Source: Nymphaea colorata (Eukaryota; Streptophyta; Magnoliopsida; Nymphaeales; Nymphaeaceae). From it: a DNA stretch of 64,000 nucleotides. A program made the translations under genes and the position numbers. Positions within the stretch are counted from its first letter, which is position 1. Each line of letters begins with the position of its first letter. A model generated the notes under the pieces. It had not been told where the DNA came from. It ran no database searches and worked only from the letters and a program-made list of their open reading frames with translations. Location of the stretch: positions 8,178,505-8,242,504 of the forward strand of contig NC_045140.1 in the NCBI RefSeq assembly GCF_008831285.2, in the 5' to 3' direction. This document shows, piece after piece, positions 22,201-33,007 of this stretch.

Positions 22201-25200
22201 AGACTAGAGGGCATCACAGAGGCCGGCGGTGACAGCAACTTGGATGGCGCTGTGCAGTCGGGCTTCGGTGTCGGCCTGTGAGCACTCCATCGTCTGCAAT
22301 CGGCGGTTGACTTCGATGATAGTCTCCTCTGTCCAAGCACGATGTGCTTCAAGGGCAGCGAGCGTCACGTTGTCTTCAATGGCGGCAGTGGGATCCGTCA
22401 TGGCTCTGATATCAGTTGATAGCCTCCAAGGCTGTTGGCCAACTGGTGCGTGAAGGAAGAGGAAGGGAACGAGAGGGAGAGAAATCTAGAGAGAGAACAA
22501 AACATCATAATAACTTTCATTAGGGCTTAATCACGTCTAAAAAGGATTACAACATAAAGCAAAGCGGGTCCTTATTAAGGTCCCGATCCAAACTGACTGC
22601 TGGTTCCTAATAAACTCAAACATAACGTAAAACAAACATTACATAAAACAATGCTAACAAAGCCTAAACTAAAACAGAGCCTAACACAAAGCCCCGAAAA
22701 ACAGCGGTCACATAGGACACTAGTCTTTTTTTGTGATAGAGACACCTATTCTTTCATGGAGTGTCTCTTTCTTGCTTCTTTCGTTGTCGTTGTAACAAAC
22801 TGTTTGGTATGCATACTAGATTGGGGATTTTCATTTCTGATGGAATATTGGTACAGAAGGTAATGTGCCAAGTGAATGTGAGATTCAATAGCTCTCGGGC
22901 TCTTCTCTATTTGGTCTCTATTTGGTTTCTTTTGGTTCTTAAACATTTGGCTTTTAAATCCAAAGTTTGGTAATGGTGAACCTTATAAACCTCCATTTAC
23001 TATGTTTCTGATTCATGCATCTGTAAAAAGAAATTCACAAAACCTTGTTTTCATATATTGGCACTCAAAGCAGTGTATGGAGCTGGCCTTTTGTCACTCC
23101 TCAAACCCCTTAAGAATATTGCAATTACGTTTAAGAATTATTTGTGATCTGGCACCTGTGTACATTCATGATATTTTGACCGATTTACTTTTTGTGTGTT
23201 TAAGCAATTTTATTTTCATGCATTTGCGCTGTGAAGGGGATCCAAAAGCAAGGTTGGTTTGTTCTAACATGGAACAAATCTGTCAGTTTCTGGGCAGGGT
23301 AGCAGATGTCCTCTCAGATTATCTTGGAAGTTTGGATGAAGATTTGATAAAGGATAATTTTGTCATTGTATATGAGGTGATTCAATGGACCTTCCTGTTC
23401 TGCTGACTGTTTTCACATATGAAGATACATATTTTGTATCCTTTTCTTGTGCAATGTCTTGCTTCAAATTGTCATGAGATTGCAGTTTTCATTTTGCATT
23501 AGATATCAAGACATGTTTGTAAGTTGAAATTTGGAATTCCCTGGATTTTGTGAGTGGAACAAAATTAGCTGTTAGATAGATTTTGAACCAATCTAGTAGG
23601 TCATCATTTGAACAGGCTTGACCAAAAACAAGCTTGGTTATATTTTTTGGGGAGACAGACATAAACTAGTGTCAAAATCGTATAGGGCTATCCTCTGCTT
23701 ACATGACTCTTGCTGTAAGTCTGATTAATATTCACGTATTTCCTTTCCCCTCCAAATTTAGCCTGCAAAAGACTTCTAAAGAACTCACCTAAGAGTACTT
23801 GTATAAAAGGATTTTACATCTAAGCATGATGATAAGTGGAGTATGCAACCTTACAAGGAGTCCTCATATACGAACAACAATTGGGAGCCCTGTAATCTTT
23901 ATAGTTTAACTTTTGGTAAATCTCCATGGCATGGAATTATGGAAGCTGTTTGAGCTAAACTAGGGATTTACCGGCATGTGCAGCAACTCTATAATAGAAG
24001 CTTTTTAATATCACACAATTTGGTCTGGCCAACTTGTAGTTATAAAAATTGGAAAAAGAAACAGAACGTTGATGGATTTTGTCAAGGTTTAGTGGGAGCT
24101 CATCTGTGACATGATAAGAGGACCAACAAAGCAAACAGCTGAACCTCTTAAAAGGACATTGTTGTGTATATTTTATATTAAACAAGAAATGCTTCTGCCA
24201 AATGCGAGGTGTTTCAAAAATCAATTGGAAATCTGCATTGTAGTTCAAATCAGGAACTTAATTTCATTAATTATGAAATGTACTGAAACTTTTTCACCTT
24301 TTTTAAGATAATTTTGAGTTTTGGATCCTCAAGTATTCTAATTTTTGGAGTGATGCATTCGTTTTGGTAGGAGCTCAGGCACCACTAAAGCTGTGAAACT
24401 TGGAAAGGCAAAGCGCAAAAAAATGACTCATAGTTTCTCATTCATTTTCCTCTTTTTTCCTTTCTAGGAAAGCTAAGTGTAAGAGAAGATTGCAAGCATT
24501 AATCTTCCTCTTAATTGGCCCCTCAAAAAACCAATTGGGTTTAACTTATTCATTGATTTTCCTTCAACATCTTTTGTTCTTTTGTTTAATGTTTAGCTGT
24601 TGATGCTTATTGTTAAGGACCTGATGTTTGTGGATTTATTCTCAAAAATAGTTTTGTTGCCCAGGATCTTGTTGTATTTGTTTACTGATCTTTCTAGATT
24701 TATCTAAATCTGAGAACAATGACAGGGATATTTGACACGCCTTGCAGCTTTTAGATGAGTTGATGGACAATGGCTTTCCCTTAACAACTGAACCAAACAT
24801 TTTGAAGGAGATGATAGCCCCACCAAATCTTGTCAACAAGGTTTTAAATGCTGTTACTGGTACCAGTTCAAGCATGAGCAACACCCTTCCCAGTGCGACA
24901 GCTTCCACTGTTCCTTGGAGAACAAGTAACACAAAGCATGCTAACAATGAGGTCTATGTTGATCTTGTTGAACAACTCGATGCAACAGTGAGCAGGTCAA
25001 GTGAAAATTTTCCATGGTTCTGCTTACTGGTCCAATTTCTATTTGCCTATATGTGTTTATTTATTTATATATGTTGATGGTTTTTTGTCTTATGTGTACA
25101 GATTCAAACAAATCGATGTCTATAGAAAATTGCATTTAGAAAATTGGATGACTTACAGCTCACTTTGCCAATAGAAAATGTTATAACGTGTGATGCTTCT

Positions 25201-27802
25201 GAGACATTGGACAATACCATGTTATGCGTAACAGGGCAAGTTGATAACCAGAAAGAACTGGAGTTCAGGATGATCCTTTATTTGTTTTAAGTACATGGAA
25301 ATGTGCCATTAGGCTAAGGTTTTAAGCAGGAACCCAAACATGTGGTTCGGTTTTCTAACTTGTGCCATATTCTCCTCCTCTTTCTATTGGATGGTGTACA
25401 CATGAGTTGCTGAGCCCATTTATAACGGAAGCAAATTTCATACTTAAGCACTGTTCTAGGAGATGTAAACATTTCATGATCCTTAGTGGCCCAAGAGATG
25501 TGAACATTTGGTACATAACATTTTGGTTTTTTAGGGTTCCATATTGCACTGCATATGCTCCCTTCCTATGTGTATTCTGAATTCCCTATTATTTTGGTGG
25601 TTAAGGCTATTTGAGTGCAATGCATAGATTACTCTAGTTTGGGGCTTTAGGCAGCCCTTTCTTTTTGTTTTTGCTTGTTCCCCCACCAACCCCTCCCCCT
25701 TAATCTTGTTCGGTTTCTTAAAGATGACATTGGTATTTAGGCAGAGTGTTACTTGAGAGTACATATTATCTGGGTCTTGTAGTCTGAAGAACACGTCATA
25801 TCTGAGAACTATCCCGATCACGTATTCTAGAGAACTTATCATGTTTGAGACTAATATGATGTTTGGGGAAATTATATATGTAATTTTCTGCATCTTCCCT
25901 CCTTTTGCAGCTCTTAAGTGAGTTTTTGTTGTTGTCTCGAGAATTTCGTTTTTTATTAATGCATTCTTAAATTGCTGCAAGTTCTCTGTCTTCCACTGTA
26001 ATTACTTTGTAGCTATTATACTTGAACAATATGTGCAATTTTCATACGATATTGAAAAAGCTACTTCCTATGGTTTACATGGCAGAGGAGTTCAAGACAA
26101 CCACACTTTCCTCTTTGAATGTTTCCTGACAACTGCCAGAAAACTAGTTCATCAATGATATTGGATTGTTCAACCTGATTAATGTATTTCATTGTTCTAC
26201 TACTTGTATCTATTGGTTCTGGACATTACTGTTATCTGTGGTTGGACTTATAATTCTGTGTTTGTGAAAGTATGTGCATGTATGTTCAATTCCACTTGCA
26301 TTTTGCAATGTCTTTCCTCTTATGGATCTCCCACATCTAATTAATTGTTTTTAATGTTTTAATTTTTTTATTCCGATTTATTATTCAGAGATGGGCATCT
26401 TGTCAACTGTGAAATCTATGGTGAAGTACAAGTAAATTCTCATCTTTCTGGTCTTCCTGACTTGACACTGTCTTTTGCAAACCCGTCTATCCTGAATGAT
26501 GTGAGGTTTCATCCTTGCGTTCGGTTCAGGCCATGGGAATCACATCAGATTTTGTCATTTGTACCTCCTGATGGGCAGTTCAAGCTGATGAGCTACAGGT
26601 CCGTTTAAGTTTTATGTCCTTGTTATTTACACACATATCACCTGCTGTTGGATGTGTAGCACCATTAAAGACTACATTATGTCCCTTCCTGGTTTACTGC
26701 TGACAGTACACCAAGGAAAACGTGGTCCTGATGGTGTTGCAGATTCACCAGGTTACTTGGCCGTTGACCTGATCTCTTCGTGTATATGGCTGATGATTTG
26801 GACATGAGACAGGTGCAATAATTTCTACTTGTTTTAGGACATGGTCATCAGTTTGAAAGCAGTTCATACCTATTTATTTACAGGGTGGCAAATCTGAAGA
26901 ATACTCCAATCTATGTAAAACCTCAATTTAGCTCTGATGCTGGGACTTGTCGAGTTCATGTTCTGGTTGGAATGCGTTGCGATCCAGGCAAACAAATTGA
27001 TTCCATAACAGTTGAATTCCAGTTGCCATCTTGCGTTGTATCAACAGATTTAACTTCAAATCATGGAATGGTTAATGTTCTGGCTGACAAGGTGCGTTTT
27101 TGCATGCATGTGAGTTTTTGCTTCAGAGAGAGATGGCTAGAATTCTGCATGTTTCTGCCACCTTCACTGGCTTTGCTACCTTAAGAAAGTCCATAGGCAG
27201 GATAGCAGTCCAAGGATGTAGGTCCATCCTGGTCTACTCTTCAATGAAACAAAAACTAGTTGGTTAGAGTCTAGACCATGGTCAACTAAGCCCACGAGGG
27301 GAAACATTTATAAAACTCCTGCATAGTTTGCTGATTTCTCCAATCCTTCATAATGATATTTTTATTTGCCAAAAAAAAAAAGGAAGAAAAAGCGGACCAT
27401 CATCTGTCTCTTCCAAAGGTTTGAGTTCTGAGTGAATTAGTATTCAAACACTTTCCTCCTTTTCCACATTGCAGGAGGATGGCATGAAGGATTTGTGTCC
27501 TCACAACGATTTTGCTGGTGAAAACAGCACCTTATTGTTTTTTTATGTCTTTGCAGGTCTGTTCATGGTCTATAGGCCGAATACCAAAAGACAAGGGTCC
27601 ATCATTGTCGGGGACATTGCGCTTGGCAGCCGGTTTGGAACGCATGCATGTATTTCCTACATTTGTTGTTGGTTTCAAGATCATGGGTGTTGCTCTTTCA
27701 GGTCTGCAGATTGATAAATTGGACCTTTTGAATCTGCCTTACCGACCATACAAAGGGTTTCGAGCTCTTACACGTGCTGGTATCTACGAGGTAAGGGGCT
27801 AG
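14682..27802 (+). CDS. AP3M: AP-3 adaptor complex subunit mu (eight exons)
   Basis: This is the medium subunit of the AP-3 adaptor complex, which sorts cargo from Golgi/endosomes to the vacuole by binding tyrosine-based signals. Exons are 14682-14716, 15577-15676, 16823-16933, 23287-23376, 24748-24995, 26389-26598, 26884-27091 and 27557-27802. All introns are GT-AG, phases match at every junction, and the sum is 1248 nt: 415 codons plus TAG, the length I know for plant AP3M. It begins [12 protein letters not shown]. Residues 1 to about 140 form the longin-like domain ([37 protein letters not shown]). A linker with VPWRTS follows, then the mu homology domain from [12 protein letters not shown] (about 178) to the end, with [39 protein letters not shown] and [16 protein letters not shown]. 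No lesion is seen. Intron 3 (6353 bp) carries an antisense gypsy element. Confidence 0.95.
15577..15676 (+). CDS. AP3M: AP3M exon 2
   Basis: Acceptor CTGTAG, completes the split Gly, then [18 protein letters not shown] to QGGSSK. Donor GTAACA at 15677. Confidence 0.94.
16257..16285. repeat. (AC)n microsatellite followed by (TG)-rich tract
   Basis: A 29-base AC run within AP3M intron 2, followed after ATATATAC by TGTGTG-rich sequence to about 16340. The two tracts are complementary and could pair in RNA. Confidence 0.95.
16823..16933 (+). CDS. AP3M: AP3M exon 3
   Basis: Acceptor AACTAG; 37 codons from [13 protein letters not shown] to PPLMALD. Donor GTAAGT at 16934. The next intron is the one hosting the gypsy element. 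Confidence 0.94.
17963..18254 (-). repeat. 3' LTR of gypsy element
   Basis: A 292-bp LTR; on the minus strand it starts TGTTAAGCTCTG directly after the purine tract AAAGAGGGGAGTAATA and ends GGCTATCA. Compared with the other LTR it has a duplicated GGGAGAGAAATCAA-like stretch and some extra bases near 18161-18170. Confidence 0.95.
18287..18532 (-). pseudogene. gypsy integrase C-terminus with chromodomain
   Basis: An 81-codon frame opens with FHVSKLKLC, the end of the integrase, and continues into a chromodomain-like block with [14 protein letters not shown] and [10 protein letters not shown]. Such domains target insertion through histone marks. The stop lies 33 bp from the 3' LTR. This part is intact on its own, but the upstream frame is broken. 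Confidence 0.88.
18815..19376 (-). pseudogene. gypsy integrase core
   Basis: The minus strand shows [14 protein letters not shown] with the first catalytic Asp, [17 protein letters not shown], and, after a frame change, the [14 protein letters not shown] region that includes the position of the catalytic Glu. Several frameshifts separate the parts. Confidence 0.88.
19402..19899 (-). pseudogene. gypsy RNase H end and integrase zinc domain
   Basis: Shows [14 protein letters not shown] and [16 protein letters not shown] of the RNase H, then [14 protein letters not shown]. After a linker, an HHCC-like zinc-binding segment runs to [11 protein letters not shown]. The frame stops before the integrase core. 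Confidence 0.87.
20293..21176 (-). pseudogene. gypsy reverse transcriptase
   Basis: Two overlapping minus-strand frames (20736-21176 and 20293-20817) together cover the polymerase. Motifs are [58 protein letters not shown] with the first Asp, [15 protein letters not shown], and the active-site segment VFFYDIL. The family norm there is FDDIL, so one catalytic Asp is replaced by Tyr. A frameshift lies near 20740-20810. Confidence 0.92.
21266..21658 (-). pseudogene. gypsy aspartic protease with altered active site
   Basis: Retropepsin-like region: [13 protein letters not shown], then [12 protein letters not shown], and [12 protein letters not shown] at the end. The catalytic Asp of the D(T/S)GS motif reads Asn, consistent with a GAT to AAT change, so the protease is probably dead even where the frame is open. 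Confidence 0.87.
21660..22401 (-). pseudogene. gypsy Gag with central deletion
   Basis: It starts [11 protein letters not shown] at 22401, right after the PBS, and contains a coiled-coil-like N-terminus ([19 protein letters not shown]). A Gly/Pro/Ser-rich linker follows, then the KMDFLRF start of the capsid core. It then jumps almost directly to the knuckle [14 protein letters not shown] near 21740, so most of the capsid core is missing. Three frames are needed to read it. Confidence 0.82.
22402..22414 (-). other. primer-binding site of gypsy element
   Basis: The minus strand reads TGATATCAGAGCC between the 5' LTR and the Gag ATG, resembling the Met-tRNA-type site TGGTATCAGAGC with one change. 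Confidence 0.8.
22417..22686 (-). repeat. 5' LTR of gypsy element
   Basis: A 270-bp LTR, TG...CA, aligned over its length to 17963-18254. Confidence 0.95.
23287..23376 (+). CDS. AP3M: AP3M exon 4
   Basis: Acceptor CTGTCAG; 30 codons, [14 protein letters not shown] to NFVIVYE. Donor GTGATT. It lies 600 bp right of the gypsy insertion and its frame is intact. Confidence 0.93.
24748..24995 (+). CDS. AP3M: AP3M exon 5
   Basis: Acceptor CTTGCAG; 248 nt from [17 protein letters not shown] through the linker to [10 protein letters not shown], ending with AG of a split Arg codon. Donor GTCAAG. Confidence 0.93.
26389..26598 (+). CDS. AP3M: AP3M exon 6
   Basis: Acceptor TTATTCAG; completes Arg, then [14 protein letters not shown] through [16 protein letters not shown] to LMSY, ending with AG of the next split Arg. 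Donor GTCCGT. Confidence 0.94.
26884..27091 (+). CDS. AP3M: AP3M exon 7
   Basis: Acceptor TTTACAG; completes Arg, then [14 protein letters not shown] through [14 protein letters not shown] to VNVLADK. Donor GTGCGT. Confidence 0.94.
27557..27802 (+). CDS. AP3M: AP3M exon 8 (terminal)
   Basis: Acceptor [20 protein letters not shown] through [14 protein letters not shown] to [15 protein letters not shown] and TAG at 27800-27802. It holds the C-terminal strands of the mu homology domain. Confidence 0.95.
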   Translation, partial: VCSWSIGRIPKDKGPSLSGTLRLAAGLERMHVFPTFVVGFKIMGVALSGLQIDKLDLLNLPYRPYKGFRALTRAGIYEVRG

Positions 27803-28060
27803 TAGAATACATGCTGGTGACATCTTGATATATTTGAAATGTCATTGTAGCAAGGACACCTGGCAATCAATCACATTTTTTCATTTTTTTTCGGTTTCTG
27901 TGGTTCTCTGCTTTGTGCAATTTTTTGCGAGGTATTTTCTGGCTGTGTATGGTGACGATGGTGCAGATGAGACCGTGGATTGCTATGTTTACATTTTTGT
28001 AATAGTTTTTTGTTTGTTTACTGTTGTTTGTCTTTCCAATTACTGTTTTTTAGCTTCGAG

Positions 28061-28450
28061 TAGGGCTGCACACGAGCCAAGGCCAGCTCGAGCTTGAATT
28101 TGGCTCGAACTCAGCTTGAACTCGACTCGAGCTTCATAGAACAAGTTCGAGCTCGAGTTGATTATATTGTGTCGACCTCAAGCTTGACTTGCTTAACTCG
28201 TTTAACCTGTCTCTTTTAATTTATTTTAATAACTGGTTTAGCTCATCAACTTGTTTTACCTGTTAACTTGTACTAATTTAACTATGATGAACCAGTCTTA
28301 TGTAATTGAGTCAAGTTGAGTTTAAATGAGTAGAGTTCTCACTCAACTCGTATAACATTGCGAGTATAAATTTAAACTCGAAATTGACTTGCTCATAAAC
28401 GAGTCAATCTTGAGTTGAGTTTTGTTCGAGTGTGTTAGTGTTGAGGCCAA
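28061..28450. repeat. degenerate hAT-like MITE, TAGGGCTGCACA family, copy 1
   Basis: It begins TAGGGCTGCACACGAGCC, the same terminal sequence as 37732-38429, and continues with the family's alternating GAGCTCGAG and CTCGACTCGAG motifs. The right end is not recognisable, so the boundary is approximate. It lies 260 bp past the AP3M stop. Confidence 0.65.
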
Positions 28451-28740
28451 GTTGTCTCGACTTGTGCCGTGCTAGCTCAGAGCATACAAAACCCAGAATT
28501 TTGGGAATGAATTTTGATTGCGAAAGGCATCCAGTTTCCTAACATTCTAAACCGGAGGGTGGCATGTATTGCTTTGGCCGCTGTCATCAAATCAGCTCCT
28601 CAAGGGGGAAAGCCTCTTGCCTTGTTTTTTCCCTGTTCTTGTCTGAATATCGGCACATAAATTATAAATACTACGAAACATAAATACCAGTAACCACATT
28701 AGTATATGTGAGTAGTTGGGAGAAATAGTTTGTAAATAAA

Positions 28741-29047
28741 CCTGGGCAGTGGGTCAGGCCGCTGCTGGGTATTCGGTACCCGCCCCAATTGGGGCCCGGG
28801 CTTGGAAAAAAAGAACACGGGTAGACTTGATAATGAGTTTTTTAATTTTTTTTATTAATTTGATATATATTTATAATCTTTTACTATGATTAATTATATC
28901 TATATAAATTTTTATTTAAAAATATATTTTTAAATTTAATCTGGGCTTGGACTCAGGTTTTCTAAGTCGAGCCTGGGTTTTGGATGTTGGGCCAGCCGGG
29001 GCCCGACTTATTATCGGGCCGGGTCGGTCAGCCCGATGCCCACGTTT
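28741..29047. repeat. GC-ended, AT-centred repeat with inverted ends
   Basis: The ends CTGGGCAGTGGGTC and, reversed, GTGGGCATCGGGCTGACC are loosely inverted around an AT-rich core. GGCCCGGG and GGGCCGGG words are typical of dispersed plant MITE-like repeats. No target duplication found. Confidence 0.4.
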
Positions 29048-30279
29048 AATTGTAAATGCATGATTGTTTCTTTAGGTGAGAGATTTGATGATGCTGGTGT
29101 TGGTTGTTCATCAAGCATGGCGCGCCAAAAAGAATTAATTTGACAATCTGTCTTGGCAACTTTATGAAAGTTAACTAAGGAAAAAGAAGATTGACAGTAA
29201 CTGCACTGTTGCCCGTCATTTAAAAGAAGGTTTCACGATTTGAATAGAAGCACAGGCTATTCGCCATTGAAATAATTCAATAGTTGAATGACAGATGAAA
29301 ATAGCCTCAATAGCATAGTAGTCAGGCTAATGGGTGGTTAACGGCGTGTCGCCAATTTGATTTTCCCATTTGTTAACGTAGTTGGTGTTCAATTCCTCTT
29401 GTTTATGGGTTCAAATTAATTTCATTTAGGCACTCTTTATTTTGGTGCTAATCAAATTAATTCCACAGCCATATTTTATTTTGATGCTCCAGTTCTATTT
29501 GGGATTGTCAGGGGAACATTAGTATACCAACTTGTATCCAATTTCAGCACGCAGTTTTGCCTTTTAGTCTGAATCTTGGTGCAAACCAAGTTCCAATTCT
29601 ATCTAAATTCAAATTCAAATAAGGTTATATGTATGTTGAATTTTAAGCTGGTCGGACTTGAACCGTGAAAGATTGTGCCCAAGTCTGATTTCAAATTCAA
29701 TCCAGTTAGGTTATGTCCAATAAAGTCAGCCCATATAAACTTGGACCAAAGCAAGTCCGATTCATTTTACCCCTCCAACCCCAAAACACAATCTTTGGCC
29801 ACCAATTATTAGCAGGTATGAAGGAGGGGGTCCGGCCACAGCCACTTCTTGCCGTTTCGGTGGCTGGTAGTTGGAGGGAGTCAATGTCTAAAAATACCAG
29901 GTACAATACTAATAGAGGCGTTGTCCGCTCGTGAGTCCATGATCCAATCCCATCGAAATCTGTGGACCAGATAGCTGTTAGAAAACTAACTTAAACCCAT
30001 TATTGCCAACGGATCGAGACTTGGTTAGATCACAAGTGTCATAAAAACCGGTTAGGGAATTGGGTCGGCAAAGTTCCCCGATTGGATCAATCCGGCTGAT
30101 TCACCCGTTCAATTGAATGAATTGTGAATGGGTAGAATTCATTAAAAAACATTAAACAAATAAAATGCATACACAAAATTAGAATTTTAAAATATTTTAA
30201 AACTGACATATGTCACTCTTGGAAAGGCCACAGAATTGAATCCGTTTGCTACAAATCTGATTAAATGGGGTTGGGGCTC
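29048..30279. other. non-coding interval
   Basis: No supported gene, RNA gene or bounded repeat seen. Confidence 0.35.
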
Positions 30280-30590
30280 TATATATTAGCCAAGTCAAGT
30301 TGGAGCTCTACTCGACTCATATCTTGGTTGGCTTGAGTTAGAGTCGAATTATACAAGGTCACCTTGAGCTCGACTCGATAAACTGAGTTGTAGCTCGAGC
30401 TCCACTCATTTAAGCTTGTTTACCAACTTCCCATTTGACATGAGCTCTTTTTTTTTGTTTTAAGTGGAAAGTACAAAAAAAAAACCATAGACTAAATGAG
30501 CTTTCCTAAGTCTAATCAAGTCGAGCTTAATCAAGTGTCTTTGAGTTGAGTTCATTGGCTTGGCTTATTGTACAGCCTTAAATAGGGCCA
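30280..30590. repeat. degenerate hAT-like MITE, TAGGGCTGCACA family, copy 2
   Basis: It is rich in the same GAGCTCGACTCG and TCGAGCTC words and ends TTGTACAGCCTTAAATA, a decayed version of the family end GTGTGCAGCCCTA. The left end is not certain. Confidence 0.5.
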
Positions 30591-31169
30591 ATTGAAGGAC
30601 AATTCTAACACAATGGATAGTAGAACAGTCTTGTCAAAGATTGATTCAAATCCAGTATGCCTTTCCTAGTCAGGTTCAGCAGGATGTGAACCAAATCTAG
30701 AGAAGGGGACCCATCTAAGCTTCATCTCCCAAAAAAAAAAAACGAGAAGCATTTGGATCAGATCATGTGTTCAAGATCTAAATAAGGTTGAGATCAATAT
30801 ATGCAACACGAGAGTTGAAACCCACATATAAGCCCACAAGAAGATCTCTCTCTCTCTCTCCCGCGCATTCTCTTTTGAGGAGTCGTTGATCAATGGATCC
30901 ATGGAAGAAGAGAGAAGAAGAAAGTGGCACGAGGGAGGAGGAAGCAGGGGAAAGATGGCGGTGGAACTGGGTGGTTACTCCTATCACATGCAGGCGTAAA
31001 TGAAGTGCACACACTTACGTCTCTGATAGAGGATTGTGTTGTGTGTTAATATAAAATGATAAGGCGATTGAGTGTGCTTCTTATCAACTATAGAGATATG
31101 AGGAAATTATCATGTACATGAGTTTGAGCTTGCATTCGAAATTTTATGGCAAAAAAGAAATGCTAGGTA
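30591..31169. other. non-coding interval with short (TC)n
   Basis: Contains an A run at about 30730-30741 and CTCTCTCTCTCTCTC at about 30845-30860. No gene supported. Confidence 0.35.
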
Positions 31170-31538
31170 TACATAGATTATGAGAGCTTGAGATATTAAA
31201 GATCAAAGAGCCCACAAACACGCATACAGCAGAAGAATCAACACAAAGAGTTAACGTGGTTCAGCATGATGCCTATGTCCACGGGAGGAGAAGAGAGCTT
31301 TTTCGTTATTGGTCATTGGTATGACTCCATGGTTGAATACTCGAAAATATACAATGGAAGAGCAGGACACAGAAGGTTCCCCAAAGGCATCAAGATCTAA
31401 CGAGAAGGTAAGATATATTCCTCACAACGAAGGATGTCAACCACCTTGTCAATAAGGTAAGAGACCAGCAAGGATCTAGCGATCAAATCTGAGCATAAAT
31501 CAAGACAAGTTCTCTGCAAATATAGCGATCGTTCAACA
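31170..31538 (-). repeat. 3' LTR of minus-strand copia relic
   Basis: The minus strand starts TGTTGAACGATCGC after the polypurine tract. It contains, on the plus strand, GAGTTAACGTGGTTCAGC, a phrase common in plant copia LTRs. The far end is uncertain because there is no partner LTR. Confidence 0.6.
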
Positions 31539-31550
31539 TTCCCCCTAAAG

Positions 31551-32580
31551 TTGAGAAGCCTCAATATTCACGATTCCCAACTTGCTCATCACGTTTATCA
31601 ATTTGTCCTTAGTGACAGCGTTAGTAAATATATCAGCATATTGACTTTCACTCACAAAGAGAGTATCAATCTCTTTATTTTGAATCTTATCTCGAATGAA
31701 ATGACAGTTAATCTCTATATGCTTTATTCTTTCATGAAAGACTTTGCTGCTGCTGTGTGTATAGCTACCTGATTGTCACAATATAAGTGTACAAAATTCT
31801 TTTGATCAAATCCAATCTTTTTGAGCATAACTTTTAACCAAACAAGCTCACAAGCAATATTATCCACGGCTCCATATTTTGCCTTTGCACTTGACCTTGA
31901 AATAACTTTTTGCTTTTTGCTATTCCAAGAAATAACATTTTCTCCAAAGTTCACACGAAACCAGTTGTAGATTTTTTCTCTAAAGCACTGTCGGCCCAAC
32001 CTGTGTCTGGATACCCTTCAATTGCCATATGGCCATTACGTTTCAACCATAGACCACATCCAGGAGAACTTTTTAAATACCTCAAATTTCGGTCAACAAC
32101 ATTGGCATGAGATTGACGAGGAGCGTGCATATACTTACTAACCTCAATGACAACATACATTATGTCTGGGCTCGTGACTGTTAAATGGATTAACTTTCCA
32201 ACGGTTCTTTGATATTGTTTCACATCCTATATCAGATCATCATGTGCCATATCTAGTATGTGGTTAACCTCAATAGATGTGACAACTGGTTTTGCTCCCA
32301 ATTTACCTGTACTCTTCAAAAGCTCCAAAGTATACTTCGTTTGAGATAGATATAATCCTTTCTTGGAATAACTGATTTCAATTCTTAGAAAGTATTTTAA
32401 ATTTCCAAAATCCTTAATGTCTAATTTTTTATGCAAGCGCTCTTTGGTTTTTCTAATCATTGCCTCATCACTCCCGGATACGACAATATCGTCCACATAG
32501 GCTAGGACCAATGCCACTTCATTATAGTCTTTGTGTATAAAGATAGCATTGTCTGAGACTTCCTTTGTACCCAAATTCAA
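31551..32580 (-). pseudogene. copia reverse transcriptase C-part and RNase H (relic)
   Basis: Two minus-strand frames. 32227-32580 has LVLAYVDDIVVSGSD, DIKDFGNLKYFLRIEI and LSQTKYTLELL, the YVDD active site and downstream thumb. 31724-32223 has GKLIHLTVTSPDI, YMHAPRQSH, and the RNase H parts ISWNSKKQKVISRSSAKAKY and LYCDNQVAIH. The N-terminal half of the polymerase is only faintly readable from 32580 to 33100. Confidence 0.85.
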
Positions 32581-33007
32581 TAAACACTGAGCTAAGCTTG
32601 GAATATCAGGCTCGAGGTTACTGCTTCAGCCCATATATAGATTTTTCAACCTGCAAGCCAGGTCCTTGTTTCTGTTGTGATCCAAGCTTAAGGTATATGC
32701 ATATAAACTTCTTCTTGAAGATCTCTTTGAAGGAAAAGCTTTTTTTTTTTTTACATGTAATTGAGAAATTTTCCAACCAAAGTTGTAAGCAATGAAATTC
32801 TGAGCATAGTCATTTTTGTGATAGGAGCAAAGGTCTCTATGTAATCGATTCTCCCTGTTTCAGGAAATCTTCTTGCAAGTCTAACTTTGTGCCTTTCCAA
32901 AGATCCATCACTTTTGAATTTCAATTTGAACAGTCATTTGCAACTCACGGCCTTCTTCCCTGATGGGAAAGAGACGAGATCCCATGTCTCGTTTTTCGCT
33001 AGTGCTT

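Larger units (their letters stand above)
17963..22686 (-). mobile_element. Ty3/gypsy chromovirus inserted antisense in AP3M intron 3
   Basis: The element is 4724 bp with LTRs at 22417-22686 (5' on the minus strand) and 17963-18254 (3'). A perfect target duplication CAAAG lies at 17958-17962 and 22687-22691. Minus-strand order is PBS, Gag, protease, reverse transcriptase, RNase H, integrase and chromodomain, which places it among plant chromoviruses. Frameshifts, stops, a deleted Gag core and two changed catalytic residues make it non-autonomous. It accounts for most of the length of intron 3. Confidence 0.96.

Noticed and set aside
27469-27714. Frame across the intron 7/exon 8 border of AP3M as a separate small gene
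   Set aside because: It reads exon 8 in the wrong frame; the AP3M frame matches the conserved C-terminus.
31551-31772. Plus-strand small ORF at the edge of the minus-strand copia relic
   Set aside because: It is the antisense of the RNase H tail of the copia relic.
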